Of a stretch of 64,000 nt of DNA, positions 1-7,764 are shown one piece after another. This DNA comes from CAAGNP01 sp045603545. GTDB lineage: Bacteria; Bacteroidota; Bacteroidia; Bacteroidales; UBA932. Below the pieces are notes generated by a model. It had not been told where the DNA came from. It ran no database searches and was given only the letters and a program-made list of their open reading frames with translations. The translations under genes were made by a program, and so were the position numbers. The stretch covers positions 1 through 64,000 of the forward strand of contig JAZUMG010000030.1 of assembly GCA_045603545.1 (NCBI GenBank), given 5' to 3'. Each line of letters begins with the position of its first letter. Within the stretch, counting starts at the first letter, position 1.

Positions 1-32
1 AATAGCCACAGATTACTATCCTATAACAGAAA

Positions 33-85
33 TAACCCTTTGAGAATTGAAAATCCACAATGGGAATCAACATCTCAAAGGGTTA
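33..85. repeat. 13-bp perfect inverted repeat, 27-bp spacer
   Basis: The arm taaccctttgaga (33-45) is repeated in inverted orientation at 73-85. The spacer is too long and the flank too poor in T for a classic intrinsic terminator on the plus strand. It could be an element end or a weak hairpin. Confidence 0.6.
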
Positions 86-228
86 ACTCATATATGCGAC
101 TCTCAGACACTTGAAATATGAGGACCTTTTTCAGTGGCCTCCTATCCGACTCGGGATTGGGAACACTTTTGCCCCTTATAGGCCTATTTTCGTGCCCAAT
201 CTCATCGCGATGTAGACACCCGAACTGA

Positions 229-266
229 GTCAGGTGTGACGGGGTAGTTTGGTGTCAGGTGTGACG
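229..266. repeat. 13-bp direct repeat gtcaggtgtgacg
   Basis: Two exact copies lie at 229-241 and 254-266, a period of 25 bp, which is not a multiple of three and so is not a coding repeat. No function can be assigned. Confidence 0.6.
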
Positions 267-301
267 AAGATGATAATGTGATTTGGATTCAGATAGGGTA
301 A

Positions 302-335
302 AAAAGAAAAAAGCAGCAATGATGTGCTGCTTTTT
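302..335 (-). terminator. Intrinsic terminator of tRNA-Asn
   Basis: Read on the minus strand just after the tRNA, an 11-bp stem (308-318 with 325-335, core gcagca/tgctgc) closes a 6-nt loop and is followed by a run of T residues. It lies 3 nt past the encoded CCA. Confidence 0.85.
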
Positions 336-338
336 CTG

Positions 339-415
339 TGGCTCCCCTTCTAGGACTTGAACCTAGGACCCCCTGATTAACAGTCAGGTGCTCTAACCAA
401 CTGAGCTAAAGAGGA
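339..415 (-). tRNA. tRNA-Asn (anticodon GTT)
   Basis: The minus strand folds as a full cloverleaf: 7-bp acceptor stem TCCTCTT/AAGGGGA with one G-U pair, D arm containing AGCTCAGTTGGTTAGAGC, anticodon loop with GTT, and a T arm with GGTTCAAGTCC. The body is 342-415. The discriminator G is followed by a genomically encoded CCA (339-341), unlike the tRNA-Glu nearby. Confidence 0.95.
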
Positions 416-443
416 ATTTTATGTTGTTTCCCTTTTGGGACTG

Positions 444-476
444 CAAAGATAAGCATTTGCAATTCACATTTCCAAA
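444..476 (-). promoter_or_regulatory. Promoter of tRNA-Asn
   Basis: On the minus strand TTTG (473-476), a 21-nt spacer and TATCTTTG (444-451) match the Bacteroidota sigma-ABfr promoter (TTTG, about 19-21 nt, TAnnTTTG). It sits about 28 nt upstream of the mature tRNA. Confidence 0.75.
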
Positions 477-511
477 TATTTTGTACAATTTTTTACATTT
501 TTTTAATTTTT

Positions 512-541
512 TTTGTGATTGAAGAAAAAACACTATATTTG
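512..541 (+). promoter_or_regulatory. Promoter of tRNA-Glu
   Basis: TTTG (512-515), an 18-nt spacer and TATATTTG (534-541) lie about 27 nt upstream of the tRNA. The HU-like gene at 666 may be read through from here, as no terminator or second promoter is evident between them. Confidence 0.75.
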
Positions 542-568
542 CACCCGCAATCGAAAGATGATTGACAT

Positions 569-640
569 GGTGCGTTCTTCTAATGGTTAGGAAACCGGCC
601 TCTCACGCCGGTAATAGGGGTTCGATTCCCCTACGCACTA
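569..640 (+). tRNA. tRNA-Glu (anticodon CTC)
   Basis: A complete cloverleaf is visible: acceptor GGTGCGT/ACGCACT with one G-U pair, anticodon arm CCGGC-CTCTCAC-GCCGG with anticodon CTC, T arm AGGGG/CCCCT with TTCGATT, and discriminator A at 640. No CCA is encoded (CAA follows), so the 3' end must be added by the nucleotidyltransferase encoded at 35705. Confidence 0.93.
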
Positions 641-665
641 CAAAATAAACTTCCCCCCAAATCAT

Positions 666-1412
666 ATGGATCTTAATCTACTTTCCCGATTTCTTCAGGA
701 GTTGGTCCTTGATTATGATTGTATCTCATTACCGGGCCTTGGAAGTTTCGTTGTAGAATCCCTTCCAGCATATTTTTCTGAAGATGGAAATACTATTTTC
801 CCTCCCACCAAAAGGGTCTCTTTCCAGCGAAAAGAGTCTTGGGATGATATGCTTCTGGTCAGACGTTACAGAAAAGAGAAAGGTGTGAATATGGATGTGG
901 CAAGGAGGGAGGTCAAAGAATTTCTCACCAAATTTGAGGAAGAGCTGAAGCTTAGCAAGAATATAGAGATTCCTGGTTTCGGCAAAATGAGGTCGACCAA
1001 AGAGGGGAACTATTTTTTTGTGGCTGACAAGAGGATAGGGATTTTTGCAGAAGATATGGGTTTGGAACCTATCTCTCTGAAAATTCTCAATGAGAATCCT
1101 GACCAGGTGCTTGACATTTCAGAGGAGATGTCTTCAATTGTTGGCAGCGAGGTCTCCCTTGAGGAGAACCCTATCAAGGAAGAGGATATGATTATTGATA
1201 CTGTAGATTACCCTGTGGTGACTATAGATGAAGAAGACCCTGTTATTATGGAAAGAAGAAAAAGAATCATTATCATTTTGAGCATAATCAATGTTTTGCT
1301 TGTGCTGACAGTGTTGTTCCTTATTTTCAAGGAGCCTATTATGGGACTCTTCGAGGGGATGATGTATTCTGAGGAGGAGATGGAGCTTCTCCGTCAGAAC
1401 GGTCTGCTGTAG
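666..1412 (+). CDS. CCDC81-like HU domain membrane protein
   Basis: This 248-residue protein resembles the Bacteroidota 'HU-CCDC81' family: two tandem HU-like domains (about 1-60 and 61-140), each with a PGxGxF/M hairpin signature (LPGLGSF at 22-28, IPGFGKM at 102-108). An acidic linker follows (about 165-195), then one transmembrane helix (about 200-222) after a basic ERRKR stop. The predicted topology puts the HU domains in the cytoplasm, as if to tether DNA or another ligand to the inner membrane. Family members usually carry a periplasmic SPOR domain after the helix; here only about 26 residues remain, so SPOR is missing. It lies 25 nt after tRNA-Glu and probably shares its promoter. Family assignment is fairly sure; DNA binding is inference. 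Confidence 0.8.
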   Translation: MDLNLLSRFLQELVLDYDCISLPGLGSFVVESLPAYFSEDGNTIFPPTKRVSFQRKESWDDMLLVRRYRKEKGVNMDVARREVKEFLTKFEEELKLSKNIEIPGFGKMRSTKEGNYFFVADKRIGIFAEDMGLEPISLKILNENPDQVLDISEEMSSIVGSEVSLEENPIKEEDMIIDTVDYPVVTIDEEDPVIMERRKRIIIILSIINVLLVLTVLFLIFKEPIMGLFEGMMYSEEEMELLRQNGLL

Positions 1413-1446
1413 AGGACTTAACCTAATGACTATATAAAAGAAAAAT

Positions 1447-1477
1447 GGTAACCGAAATTTTTCGGTTACCTTTTTTT
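1447..1477 (+). terminator. Bidirectional terminator, HU-like gene / metG
   Basis: A 10-bp stem ggtaaccgaa/ttcggttacc (1447-1470) is followed by seven T on the plus strand and preceded by five A (T on the minus strand). It can end both convergent transcripts. Confidence 0.9.
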
Positions 1478-1496
1478 GTATTGTATCGGATGGTGC

Positions 1497-3554
1497 TTAT
1501 CCTATTGTCGCACCATTGCCAAGACGCTCTTCTGGGGTAACGATACGCATCTTTCCGTCAAGCTCTTTGGCCATAAGGATCATGCCTTGTGATTCGATGC
1601 CTCGGATTTTGCGTGGTGCCAGGTTGGCAAGGATACTGATCTGTTTGCCTACCATCTCTTCAGGGGTATAGTATTCTGCAATACCCGATACGATGGTCCT
1701 GACATCGAGGCCTGTGTCAATCTTGAGTTTGAGGAGTTTGTCGGTTTTTGGAACCCTTTCTGCTTCAAGTACAGTAGCTGTGCGGATATCCATCTTTTCG
1801 AAATCTTCGAATGTGCATTGCCCTTTGGCTGGAACTACTTTGGGCTCTTTGGCTTTGGCTGCCTCTTCGTTTTTCTTGCGGATATCCTCAAGTCTTTGGA
1901 GTTGTGCATCGATCTGCGGATCCTCTATCTTGCTGAACAACAGTTCTGCGGCGCCAAGGGTATGACCCTCTTCAAGAAGTTTGGTACCGAAGTTCTCCCA
2001 AGTCAATTTCTCTTCTGCAATATTCAGCATATTGCAGAGTTTCTTAGTTGAGAATGGGAGGAACGGAGCAAATGCAAATGCAAGGTTTGCACAAATCTCA
2101 AGCGAAACGCCAAGGATAGATGCTACCCTCTCCATATCTGTTTTGGCCACTTTCCAAGGCTCGGTCTCTGTGAGGTATTTGTTTCCGAGACGGGCGAGGT
2201 TCATCGCCTCTTTAAGGGCCTCTCTGAAACGGTAGTTCTCCAAGTTCTCCTGGATGGCCTTTTTGAGTTCAGGGATCTGAGCCAATACCTCTGCGTCGAT
2301 AGCTTCTGGTTTGAGGTTTGCAGGGACTTTGCCACCGAAGTATTTGTGTGTAAGGACTACTGCACGGTTTACGAAGTTGCCGTAGATGGCGACAAGCTCG
2401 GAGTTGTTGCGGGTCTGGAAGTCCTTCCAAGTGAAGTCGTTATCTTTGGTCTCAGGTGCATTTGCGCAAAGGACATAGCGGAGGACATCCTGCTGCCCTT
2501 CGAAGTCGCGGAGGTATTCGTGAAGCCAGATGGCCCAGTTGCGTGATGTGGAGATCTTGTCACCTTCGAGGTTGAGGAATTCGTTTGCAGGGACATTCTC
2601 TGGTAGGATATAGTCGCCGTGAGCCTTGAGCATAGATGGAAATACGATGCAGTGGAACACGATGTTGTCCTTGCCGATGAAGTGTACCATCTTGGTATCT
2701 TCGTCTTTCCACCAGGTCTCCCAGTCTTCGGGACGGATCTCGATGGTGTTTGATATGTAGCCGATAGGGGCATCAAACCATACATAGAGCACTTTGCCCT
2801 CTGCACCCTCTACAGGTACTGGAACACCCCAGTCGAGGTCACGGCTCACTGCACGAGGTTGGAGACCTCCGTCAATCCACGATTTGCACTGTCCGTATAC
2901 ATTTGATTTCCACTCTTTATGGCCGTCAAGAATCCACTCTTTGAGCCAGGGTTCGTATTGGTCAAGTGGAAGATACCAGTGTTTGGTCTTTTTCTTGATA
3001 GGGGTGTTGCCGCTAAGTGATGAGTGCGGGTTGAGCAGCTCATCCGGGCTGAGTGTGCTTCCGCATTTCTCACACTGGTCGCCGTAAGCTCCCTCTGCTC
3101 CGCATTTGGGACAGGTTCCCACGATGTATCTGTCTGCAAGGAACTGTTTGGCCTCTTCGTCATAATATTGTTCTGACTCTTTCTCGATGAATTTGCCCTC
3201 TTCGTAGAGCTTTTTAAAGAAGTCTGCGGCCACTCTGCGGTGAGTGCTGGAGCTGGTGCGTGAATATACATCGAAAGAGATGCCGAATTCTGCAAATGAG
3301 TCTTTGATGATAGTGTGGTATTTGTCCACTATGTCTTGAGGGGTGCATCCCTGCTGTTTGGCCTTGATGGTGATGGGAACGCCGTGCTCGTCAGATCCGC
3401 CAATAAAAAGAACATCCCTACCACACATTCGCAGGTACCTTACATAGATGTCTGCTGGAACATAAACTCCTGCGAGGTGCCCAATGTGTACGGGCCCGTT
3501 TGCGTAAGGCAACGCTGATGTAATCAGGTAGCGTTTGTAATTCTTTTCTGTCAT
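1497..3554 (-). CDS. metG: Methionyl-tRNA synthetase
   Basis: Charges tRNA-Met with methionine using ATP in the cytoplasm. The 685-residue protein has the class I signature HIGH at 23-26, a zinc knuckle with Cys148, Cys151, Cys161 and Cys164, and KISTS at 333-337 in place of KMSKS. After the anticodon-binding helical domain comes a C-terminal Trbp111/EMAPII-type tRNA-binding domain (about 580-685) that makes the enzyme dimeric in relatives. Length matches long bacterial MetG. The start fits a conserved N terminus and a 40-nt leader behind TATATTTG. Monocistronic between terminator and promoter as far as visible. Confidence 0.97.
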   Translation of the reverse strand: MTEKNYKRYLITSALPYANGPVHIGHLAGVYVPADIYVRYLRMCGRDVLFIGGSDEHGVPITIKAKQQGCTPQDIVDKYHTIIKDSFAEFGISFDVYSRTSSSTHRRVAADFFKKLYEEGKFIEKESEQYYDEEAKQFLADRYIVGTCPKCGAEGAYGDQCEKCGSTLSPDELLNPHSSLSGNTPIKKKTKHWYLPLDQYEPWLKEWILDGHKEWKSNVYGQCKSWIDGGLQPRAVSRDLDWGVPVPVEGAEGKVLYVWFDAPIGYISNTIEIRPEDWETWWKDEDTKMVHFIGKDNIVFHCIVFPSMLKAHGDYILPENVPANEFLNLEGDKISTSRNWAIWLHEYLRDFEGQQDVLRYVLCANAPETKDNDFTWKDFQTRNNSELVAIYGNFVNRAVVLTHKYFGGKVPANLKPEAIDAEVLAQIPELKKAIQENLENYRFREALKEAMNLARLGNKYLTETEPWKVAKTDMERVASILGVSLEICANLAFAFAPFLPFSTKKLCNMLNIAEEKLTWENFGTKLLEEGHTLGAAELLFSKIEDPQIDAQLQRLEDIRKKNEEAAKAKEPKVVPAKGQCTFEDFEKMDIRTATVLEAERVPKTDKLLKLKIDTGLDVRTIVSGIAEYYTPEEMVGKQISILANLAPRKIRGIESQGMILMAKELDGKMRIVTPEERLGNGATIG

Positions 3555-3594
3555 AATTTTCTATAGTATTTTTAAGTTTTCCGTTTTAAGGTGG

Positions 3595-3602
3595 CAAATA
3601 TA
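3595..3602 (-). promoter_or_regulatory. Promoter (-7 element) of metG
   Basis: TATATTTG on the minus strand, 40 nt upstream of the metG ATG. No good TTTG was found at the -33 position. Confidence 0.6.
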
Positions 3603-3626
3603 CAGATATTTCTCTCAGGGTAAACC

Positions 3627-5651
3627 CTATGTGAGCCGTTTAAGCTCTTTTGAGAACCGATTTTTAATTGGCATCAGTCTCTGTATCTGCAGCATCAGCT
3701 CATTCTGGAGCTCGATGTTGTTCTCCTGCTGGGCTTGTCCGAGTTGTCTGACCAGAAGGTTGTAAGTGTACTCTATCACTTTTGTCTTGTAGACAAGGAT
3801 AATCTTGGGGACATATTTTCCGATGAGGTTCTCTTCCGGTACAAGTGTCTTTTGGAACTCCTTGATGTTGACGGAGTGTTTCTGGTATATCAGGTCGATA
3901 ACTGTCTGGGATATATGTTTGTCGGGATGGTTTGCGAACCACTTCTCCATCTGTCCGTTTTCCCTCTCCTGCTCCCTGTGTTCGAAGTAGAGGTCATATA
4001 CTTTTTTCAGAACAGAGTTCTGCAGCTCAAACTGCTCATACTCCAGTTCGGCAGATATGTATTCTGATACGGTTATCTCCTGTACAGGCTGTTCGCTCCC
4101 CACTATCATATGTTCTTCAAAGTGTATTATATGCTCTCCGAATTTTACGAGATAGTACAATATCTCCTTTTCATATGGTTCCAGGAATGGTACCTCCGGG
4201 TCGCTGTGTGTTGCCTGGGGTGCAGAGGCATGGGGTGGTGTCTCTTCAGCGGGGAGGGTCCTTTCGAGTTCCCTCCGTCTGGCTTCCCTCTCTTCACTCT
4301 TCCTCTTTGCGTCTTCTCCCGAGATTATGTTGTCCCGTCTGGTCCTGGCTACTTCCTGTGAGAGAATCTCCTGTTTTACATCGAGTTTCTGTGCACTTTG
4401 TTCTATATATACGGTCCTTACGATTCTGTCTGGAATAAGGGAGATGGTCCTTACGATCTCCTTTATGAGGCCTGCCTTCCGGAGGGGGTCCTTTGCGATG
4501 TCCTTTGCGAGGAGCTCATATTTGAAATCGATGAAATCTGTCTCGGCCTCATCGAGAAATTTGGTAATCTGATCCACAGAGTGGCTCCGCGCAAACGAGT
4601 CGGGGTCGTGCCCGTCCGGGAAGAGGGCCACTTTGACCTCCATCCCCTCCTCAAGGAGCATGTCGATACCTCTGATTGAAGCCTTGATTCCTGCAGGGTC
4701 CCCGTCATAAAGGACAGTTATTTTGTTGGTGAATCGCTTGATGAGCCTGATCTGCCCCTGTGTGAGTGAGGTGCCCGATGAAGCGACCACATTCTCTATG
4801 CCGGCCTGGTGGAATGAGATTACATCCGTATACCCCTCCACAAGATAGCATTTCCCGAGCTTTGCGATGGCACTCTTGGCCTGATAGATGCCGTAGAGGA
4901 CATCACTTTTGTGGTATATCTCAGTTTCGGGAGAGTTTACATATTTTGCTACCGATTTGTCGGTAAGGAGTGTCCTTCCGCCAAAGGCAATGACCCTGCC
5001 GCTGAGGGAGTGGATCGGGAACATCACCCTGTCATAGAATTTGTCTGCAAGGGATTTGTCGTTCCTCTCAATGCACAGCCCTGTGGCAATCAGGTATTCC
5101 CTTTTGTATCCAGCCTTCTGTGCTGCTGCGGCAAGGGTGGTAGTTCCCTCCATCTTGCGTGGGTCTGGGGAGAATCCCAAGCCGAACTTCTTTATGGTCT
5201 CGTCGGAAAATCCGCGTGCCTGACGGAAATAGGAGAGACCTATAGCCCTTCCGGCGTCAGTATGAAAAAGGGTATCGGTGTAGAATTGTCTTGCAAACTC
5301 CGAAACCACCAGAAGCGATTCGTGGCGTAGCCTCTCCTGGGTATCCTCTTCGGTCTCCTCTTTCTCCACCACCTCGATTCCATATTTCTTTCCCAGATAC
5401 TTCAGTGCCTCAGAGTAGGTGAGGTGTTCGTGCTCCATCACGAAAGTGACCGCACTTCCCGCCTTTCCGCACCCGAAGCATTTGAAAATGCCCTTGGCGG
5501 GAGATACCGAGAAGGATGGTGTCTTTTCATTGTGGAACGGGCAGCAGGCGATATAATTGGCCCCTCTGCGCTTCAGTGTGACGAAGTCGCTCACTACATC
5601 CACAATTTCTGCGGTGTCCAGAATTTTTTGTACTGTATTGCGGTCAATCAT
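3627..5651 (-). CDS. dnaG: DNA primase
   Basis: Synthesises RNA primers at the replication fork. The 674-residue protein has an N-terminal CHC2 zinc finger (Cys36/37, His40, Cys58, Cys61), a TOPRIM core with EGYTDV and DGDPAG, and a helical C-terminal helicase-interacting region. I placed the start at the ATG at 5651 (MIDRNTVQ), the usual Bacteroidota N terminus. The frame stays open 79 codons further upstream, but that stretch lies antisense to the recA start and is not primase-like. A -7 box ends only 5 nt before this ATG, so the mRNA may be leaderless. Divergent from recA. Confidence 0.97.
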   Translation of the reverse strand: MIDRNTVQKILDTAEIVDVVSDFVTLKRRGANYIACCPFHNEKTPSFSVSPAKGIFKCFGCGKAGSAVTFVMEHEHLTYSEALKYLGKKYGIEVVEKEETEEDTQERLRHESLLVVSEFARQFYTDTLFHTDAGRAIGLSYFRQARGFSDETIKKFGLGFSPDPRKMEGTTTLAAAAQKAGYKREYLIATGLCIERNDKSLADKFYDRVMFPIHSLSGRVIAFGGRTLLTDKSVAKYVNSPETEIYHKSDVLYGIYQAKSAIAKLGKCYLVEGYTDVISFHQAGIENVVASSGTSLTQGQIRLIKRFTNKITVLYDGDPAGIKASIRGIDMLLEEGMEVKVALFPDGHDPDSFARSHSVDQITKFLDEAETDFIDFKYELLAKDIAKDPLRKAGLIKEIVRTISLIPDRIVRTVYIEQSAQKLDVKQEILSQEVARTRRDNIISGEDAKRKSEEREARRRELERTLPAEETPPHASAPQATHSDPEVPFLEPYEKEILYYLVKFGEHIIHFEEHMIVGSEQPVQEITVSEYISAELEYEQFELQNSVLKKVYDLYFEHREQERENGQMEKWFANHPDKHISQTVIDLIYQKHSVNIKEFQKTLVPEENLIGKYVPKIILVYKTKVIEYTYNLLVRQLGQAQQENNIELQNELMLQIQRLMPIKNRFSKELKRLT

Positions 5652-5656
5652 AGTTG

Positions 5657-5664
5657 CAAAGATA
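5657..5664 (-). promoter_or_regulatory. Promoter (-7 element) of dnaG
   Basis: TATCTTTG on the minus strand, five nucleotides (CAACT) before the dnaG ATG. Transcription would start at or within a base or two of the start codon. Confidence 0.6.
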
Positions 5665-5677
5665 GCAATAATATCAC

Positions 5678-5685
5678 TATATTTG
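5678..5685 (+). promoter_or_regulatory. Promoter (-7 element) of recA
   Basis: TATATTTG, 23 nt upstream of the recA ATG. It lies back to back with the dnaG box within 30 bp, so the two promoters should compete or be co-regulated. I saw no LexA-type palindrome. Confidence 0.65.
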
Positions 5686-5708
5686 CATAGATAAAAACGA
5701 ATGAAATT

Positions 5709-6740
5709 ATGGGAAAAGAAATTGTTGAAAATCAGGCTGCACAAGTGAATGAGGCCAAGCTGAAAGCACTTCAGGCGACAATCGCGAAGATTGAAAAGGA
5801 TTTTGGTAAAGGGACAATCATGAAGATGGGAGATCAGCCTGAATGGGAAGTTTCCACTATCGGCACTGGTTCCATTGCATTGGACCATGCTTTAGGAATC
5901 GGAGGGTATCCCAGAGGTAGAGTGATTGAGATTTACGGACCTGAGTCGAGCGGTAAGACCACATTGGCCATCCACGCCATTGCACAGGCTCAGAAAAATG
6001 GCGGCATTGCTGCCATCATCGATGCGGAGCACGCATTTGACAGAACTTATGCCAAAAATCTGGGTGTCAATGTGGATACCCTGTTGATTTCACAGCCGGA
6101 CAATGGTGAACAGGCACTTGAGGTGGCAGACAATCTTATCAGAAGTGGTGCCATCGACATCATCGTTATCGACTCTGTGGCAGCATTGACCCCTAAGGCG
6201 GAGATCGAGGGTGAGATGGGCGATTCGAGGGTAGGTCTTCATGCACGTCTTATGAGCCAGGCTCTAAGAAAGTTGACTGCAAATATTGCCAAGACCAACA
6301 CCTGCTGCATCTTCATCAACCAGCTTCGTGAGAAGATCGGGGTGATGTTCGGTAACCCTGAGACCACTACCGGTGGTAATGCGCTCAAATTCTACGCATC
6401 AGTACGTATTGATGTGAGAAAAGTGACCCAGCTCAAGGATGGAGAAGAGGCAACAGGTAACCGTACCCGTGCCAAAATCGTGAAGAACAAGATGGCTCCA
6501 CCTTTCCGTAAAGCTGAGTTTGATATCGTTTTCGGTGAGGGTATCTCGAAAATTGGCGAGATCGTAGATTTGGGCGTGGAATTTGATGTTATCAAGAAGA
6601 GCGGATCGTGGTTCAGCTATGGCGAGTCAAAACTGGCCCAGGGTAGGGATGCTGTCAAACAGCTGTTGACCGACAATCCTGAGCTTACCGAGGAGATTGA
6701 AGCCAAGATTCGTGAGCAAATCAAAAATGTAACTGAGTAA
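5709..6740 (+). CDS. recA: Recombinase RecA
   Basis: Forms filaments on single-stranded DNA, drives strand exchange and activates SOS cleavage. The 343-residue protein has Walker A GPESSGKT at 77-84, Walker B near LLISQPD/IIVIDSVAAL, the L1/L2 DNA loops (including NQLREKIGVMFGNPETTTGG), and a C-terminal domain ending in an acidic/lysine-rich tail. Length and motifs are canonical. It starts a plus-strand run recA-rlmN-patatin-recX-prfB with spacings of 4 to 15 nt or overlap, so recA and its regulator recX are probably co-transcribed although two unrelated genes stand between them. Confidence 0.98.
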   Translation: MGKEIVENQAAQVNEAKLKALQATIAKIEKDFGKGTIMKMGDQPEWEVSTIGTGSIALDHALGIGGYPRGRVIEIYGPESSGKTTLAIHAIAQAQKNGGIAAIIDAEHAFDRTYAKNLGVNVDTLLISQPDNGEQALEVADNLIRSGAIDIIVIDSVAALTPKAEIEGEMGDSRVGLHARLMSQALRKLTANIAKTNTCCIFINQLREKIGVMFGNPETTTGGNALKFYASVRIDVRKVTQLKDGEEATGNRTRAKIVKNKMAPPFRKAEFDIVFGEGISKIGEIVDLGVEFDVIKKSGSWFSYGESKLAQGRDAVKQLLTDNPELTEEIEAKIREQIKNVTE

Positions 6741-6744
6741 GGTG

Positions 6745-7749
6745 ATGAAGAAAGCACTTTTGGGACATAATCTTCAGGAGCTGAAATATATCGTTTCACT
6801 CTTCGGGTTGCCATCTTTTACAGCCAAGCAGATCGCTGACTGGCTGTACAAAAAGAGGGTGAAGAGCATTGACGATATGACCAATTTGTCCAAAAGTGCC
6901 AGAGAAAAACTCTCTGCGGAGTATGAGGTGGGTCGCACAGAATACTCCGGAAAAATAATATCATCTGATGGAACCAAGAAATATCTGTTTATGGTCGGGG
7001 ATCGTGGTATAGAGACTGTTATGATCCCCGATGATGACAGATATACCATATGTGTCTCATCCCAGGTGGGCTGCAAGATGGGATGCAAATTCTGCATGAC
7101 TGGAAGACAGGGTTTTCACGGTCATCTCTCTTCAGCCCAGATTCTGTCCCAGTTCCTGGAGATAGATGAATCTGACAAGCTTACCAATGCTGTGTTTATG
7201 GGTATGGGTGAGCCTCTTGACAACTATAATGCTGTACTCAGGACTATAGAGATCCTTACCTCGGAATGGGGATTCGGATGGAGCCCCAAGAGGATTACAC
7301 TCTCTACCATAGGGGTGTTGCCCACCCTGAAGAACTATCTGGATGACTGTAAATGCCATCTGGCGGTCAGCCTTCATGACCCATTTGCCGATGAGAGGCT
7401 TTCACTTATGCCTATGCAGAAGCCTTTCCCTATTGAGGAGACAGTCAGCCTCATCAAGCAGTACGACTTTACAGGGCAGCGCAGGGTGAGCTTCGAGTAC
7501 ATTATGTTTGCAGGGATTAACGACACCAAGAGGCATGCTGATGCCCTGGTCCGCCTTTTGAACGGGCTGGAGTGTCGTATAAACCTGATTAGATTTCACA
7601 AAATACCGGATTCGGACCTCTCTCCATCACCAATGCCTGTCATAGAGGCATTCAAAAAGAGGCTCAACGATGCCGGAATTGTCACCACTTTGCGTGCTTC
7701 CAGAGGGGAGGATGTGTTGGCTGCATGCGGCATGTTGGCCGGTAAATGA
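6745..7749 (+). CDS. rlmN: 23S rRNA A2503 / tRNA A37 C2-methyltransferase
   Basis: Radical SAM enzyme that methylates C2 of A2503 in 23S rRNA and of A37 in some tRNAs. The radical SAM cluster Cys are 110, 114 and 117 (CKMGCKFC), followed by GRQGF. The resolving Cys lies near the C terminus in the AACG context. The 334-residue length is typical. A GTG codon directly precedes the chosen ATG at 6745; either could start. Four nucleotides separate it from recA. Confidence 0.95.
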   Translation: MKKALLGHNLQELKYIVSLFGLPSFTAKQIADWLYKKRVKSIDDMTNLSKSAREKLSAEYEVGRTEYSGKIISSDGTKKYLFMVGDRGIETVMIPDDDRYTICVSSQVGCKMGCKFCMTGRQGFHGHLSSAQILSQFLEIDESDKLTNAVFMGMGEPLDNYNAVLRTIEILTSEWGFGWSPKRITLSTIGVLPTLKNYLDDCKCHLAVSLHDPFADERLSLMPMQKPFPIEETVSLIKQYDFTGQRRVSFEYIMFAGINDTKRHADALVRLLNGLECRINLIRFHKIPDSDLSPSPMPVIEAFKKRLNDAGIVTTLRASRGEDVLAACGMLAGK

Positions 7750-7764
7750 TAATTCTCTGCGGTG

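Larger units (their letters stand above)
1..338. other. Gene-free window edge with short repeats
   Basis: I see no supportable gene here. On the minus strand a frame of about 57 codons is open and ends at the TGA at 75-77, but it has no plausible start codon and no family I recognise. The stretch holds a 13-bp inverted repeat (33-45 and 73-85), a 13-bp direct repeat (229-241 and 254-266), and the terminator of the downstream tRNA at 308-335. It may be the degenerate edge of a mobile or repeated element whose body lies left of the window; that is inference only. Confidence 0.5.

Noticed and set aside
5652..5888. N-terminal extension of dnaG by 79 codons
   Set aside because: It overlaps the recA start on the other strand, has no primase similarity, and precedes the promoter.
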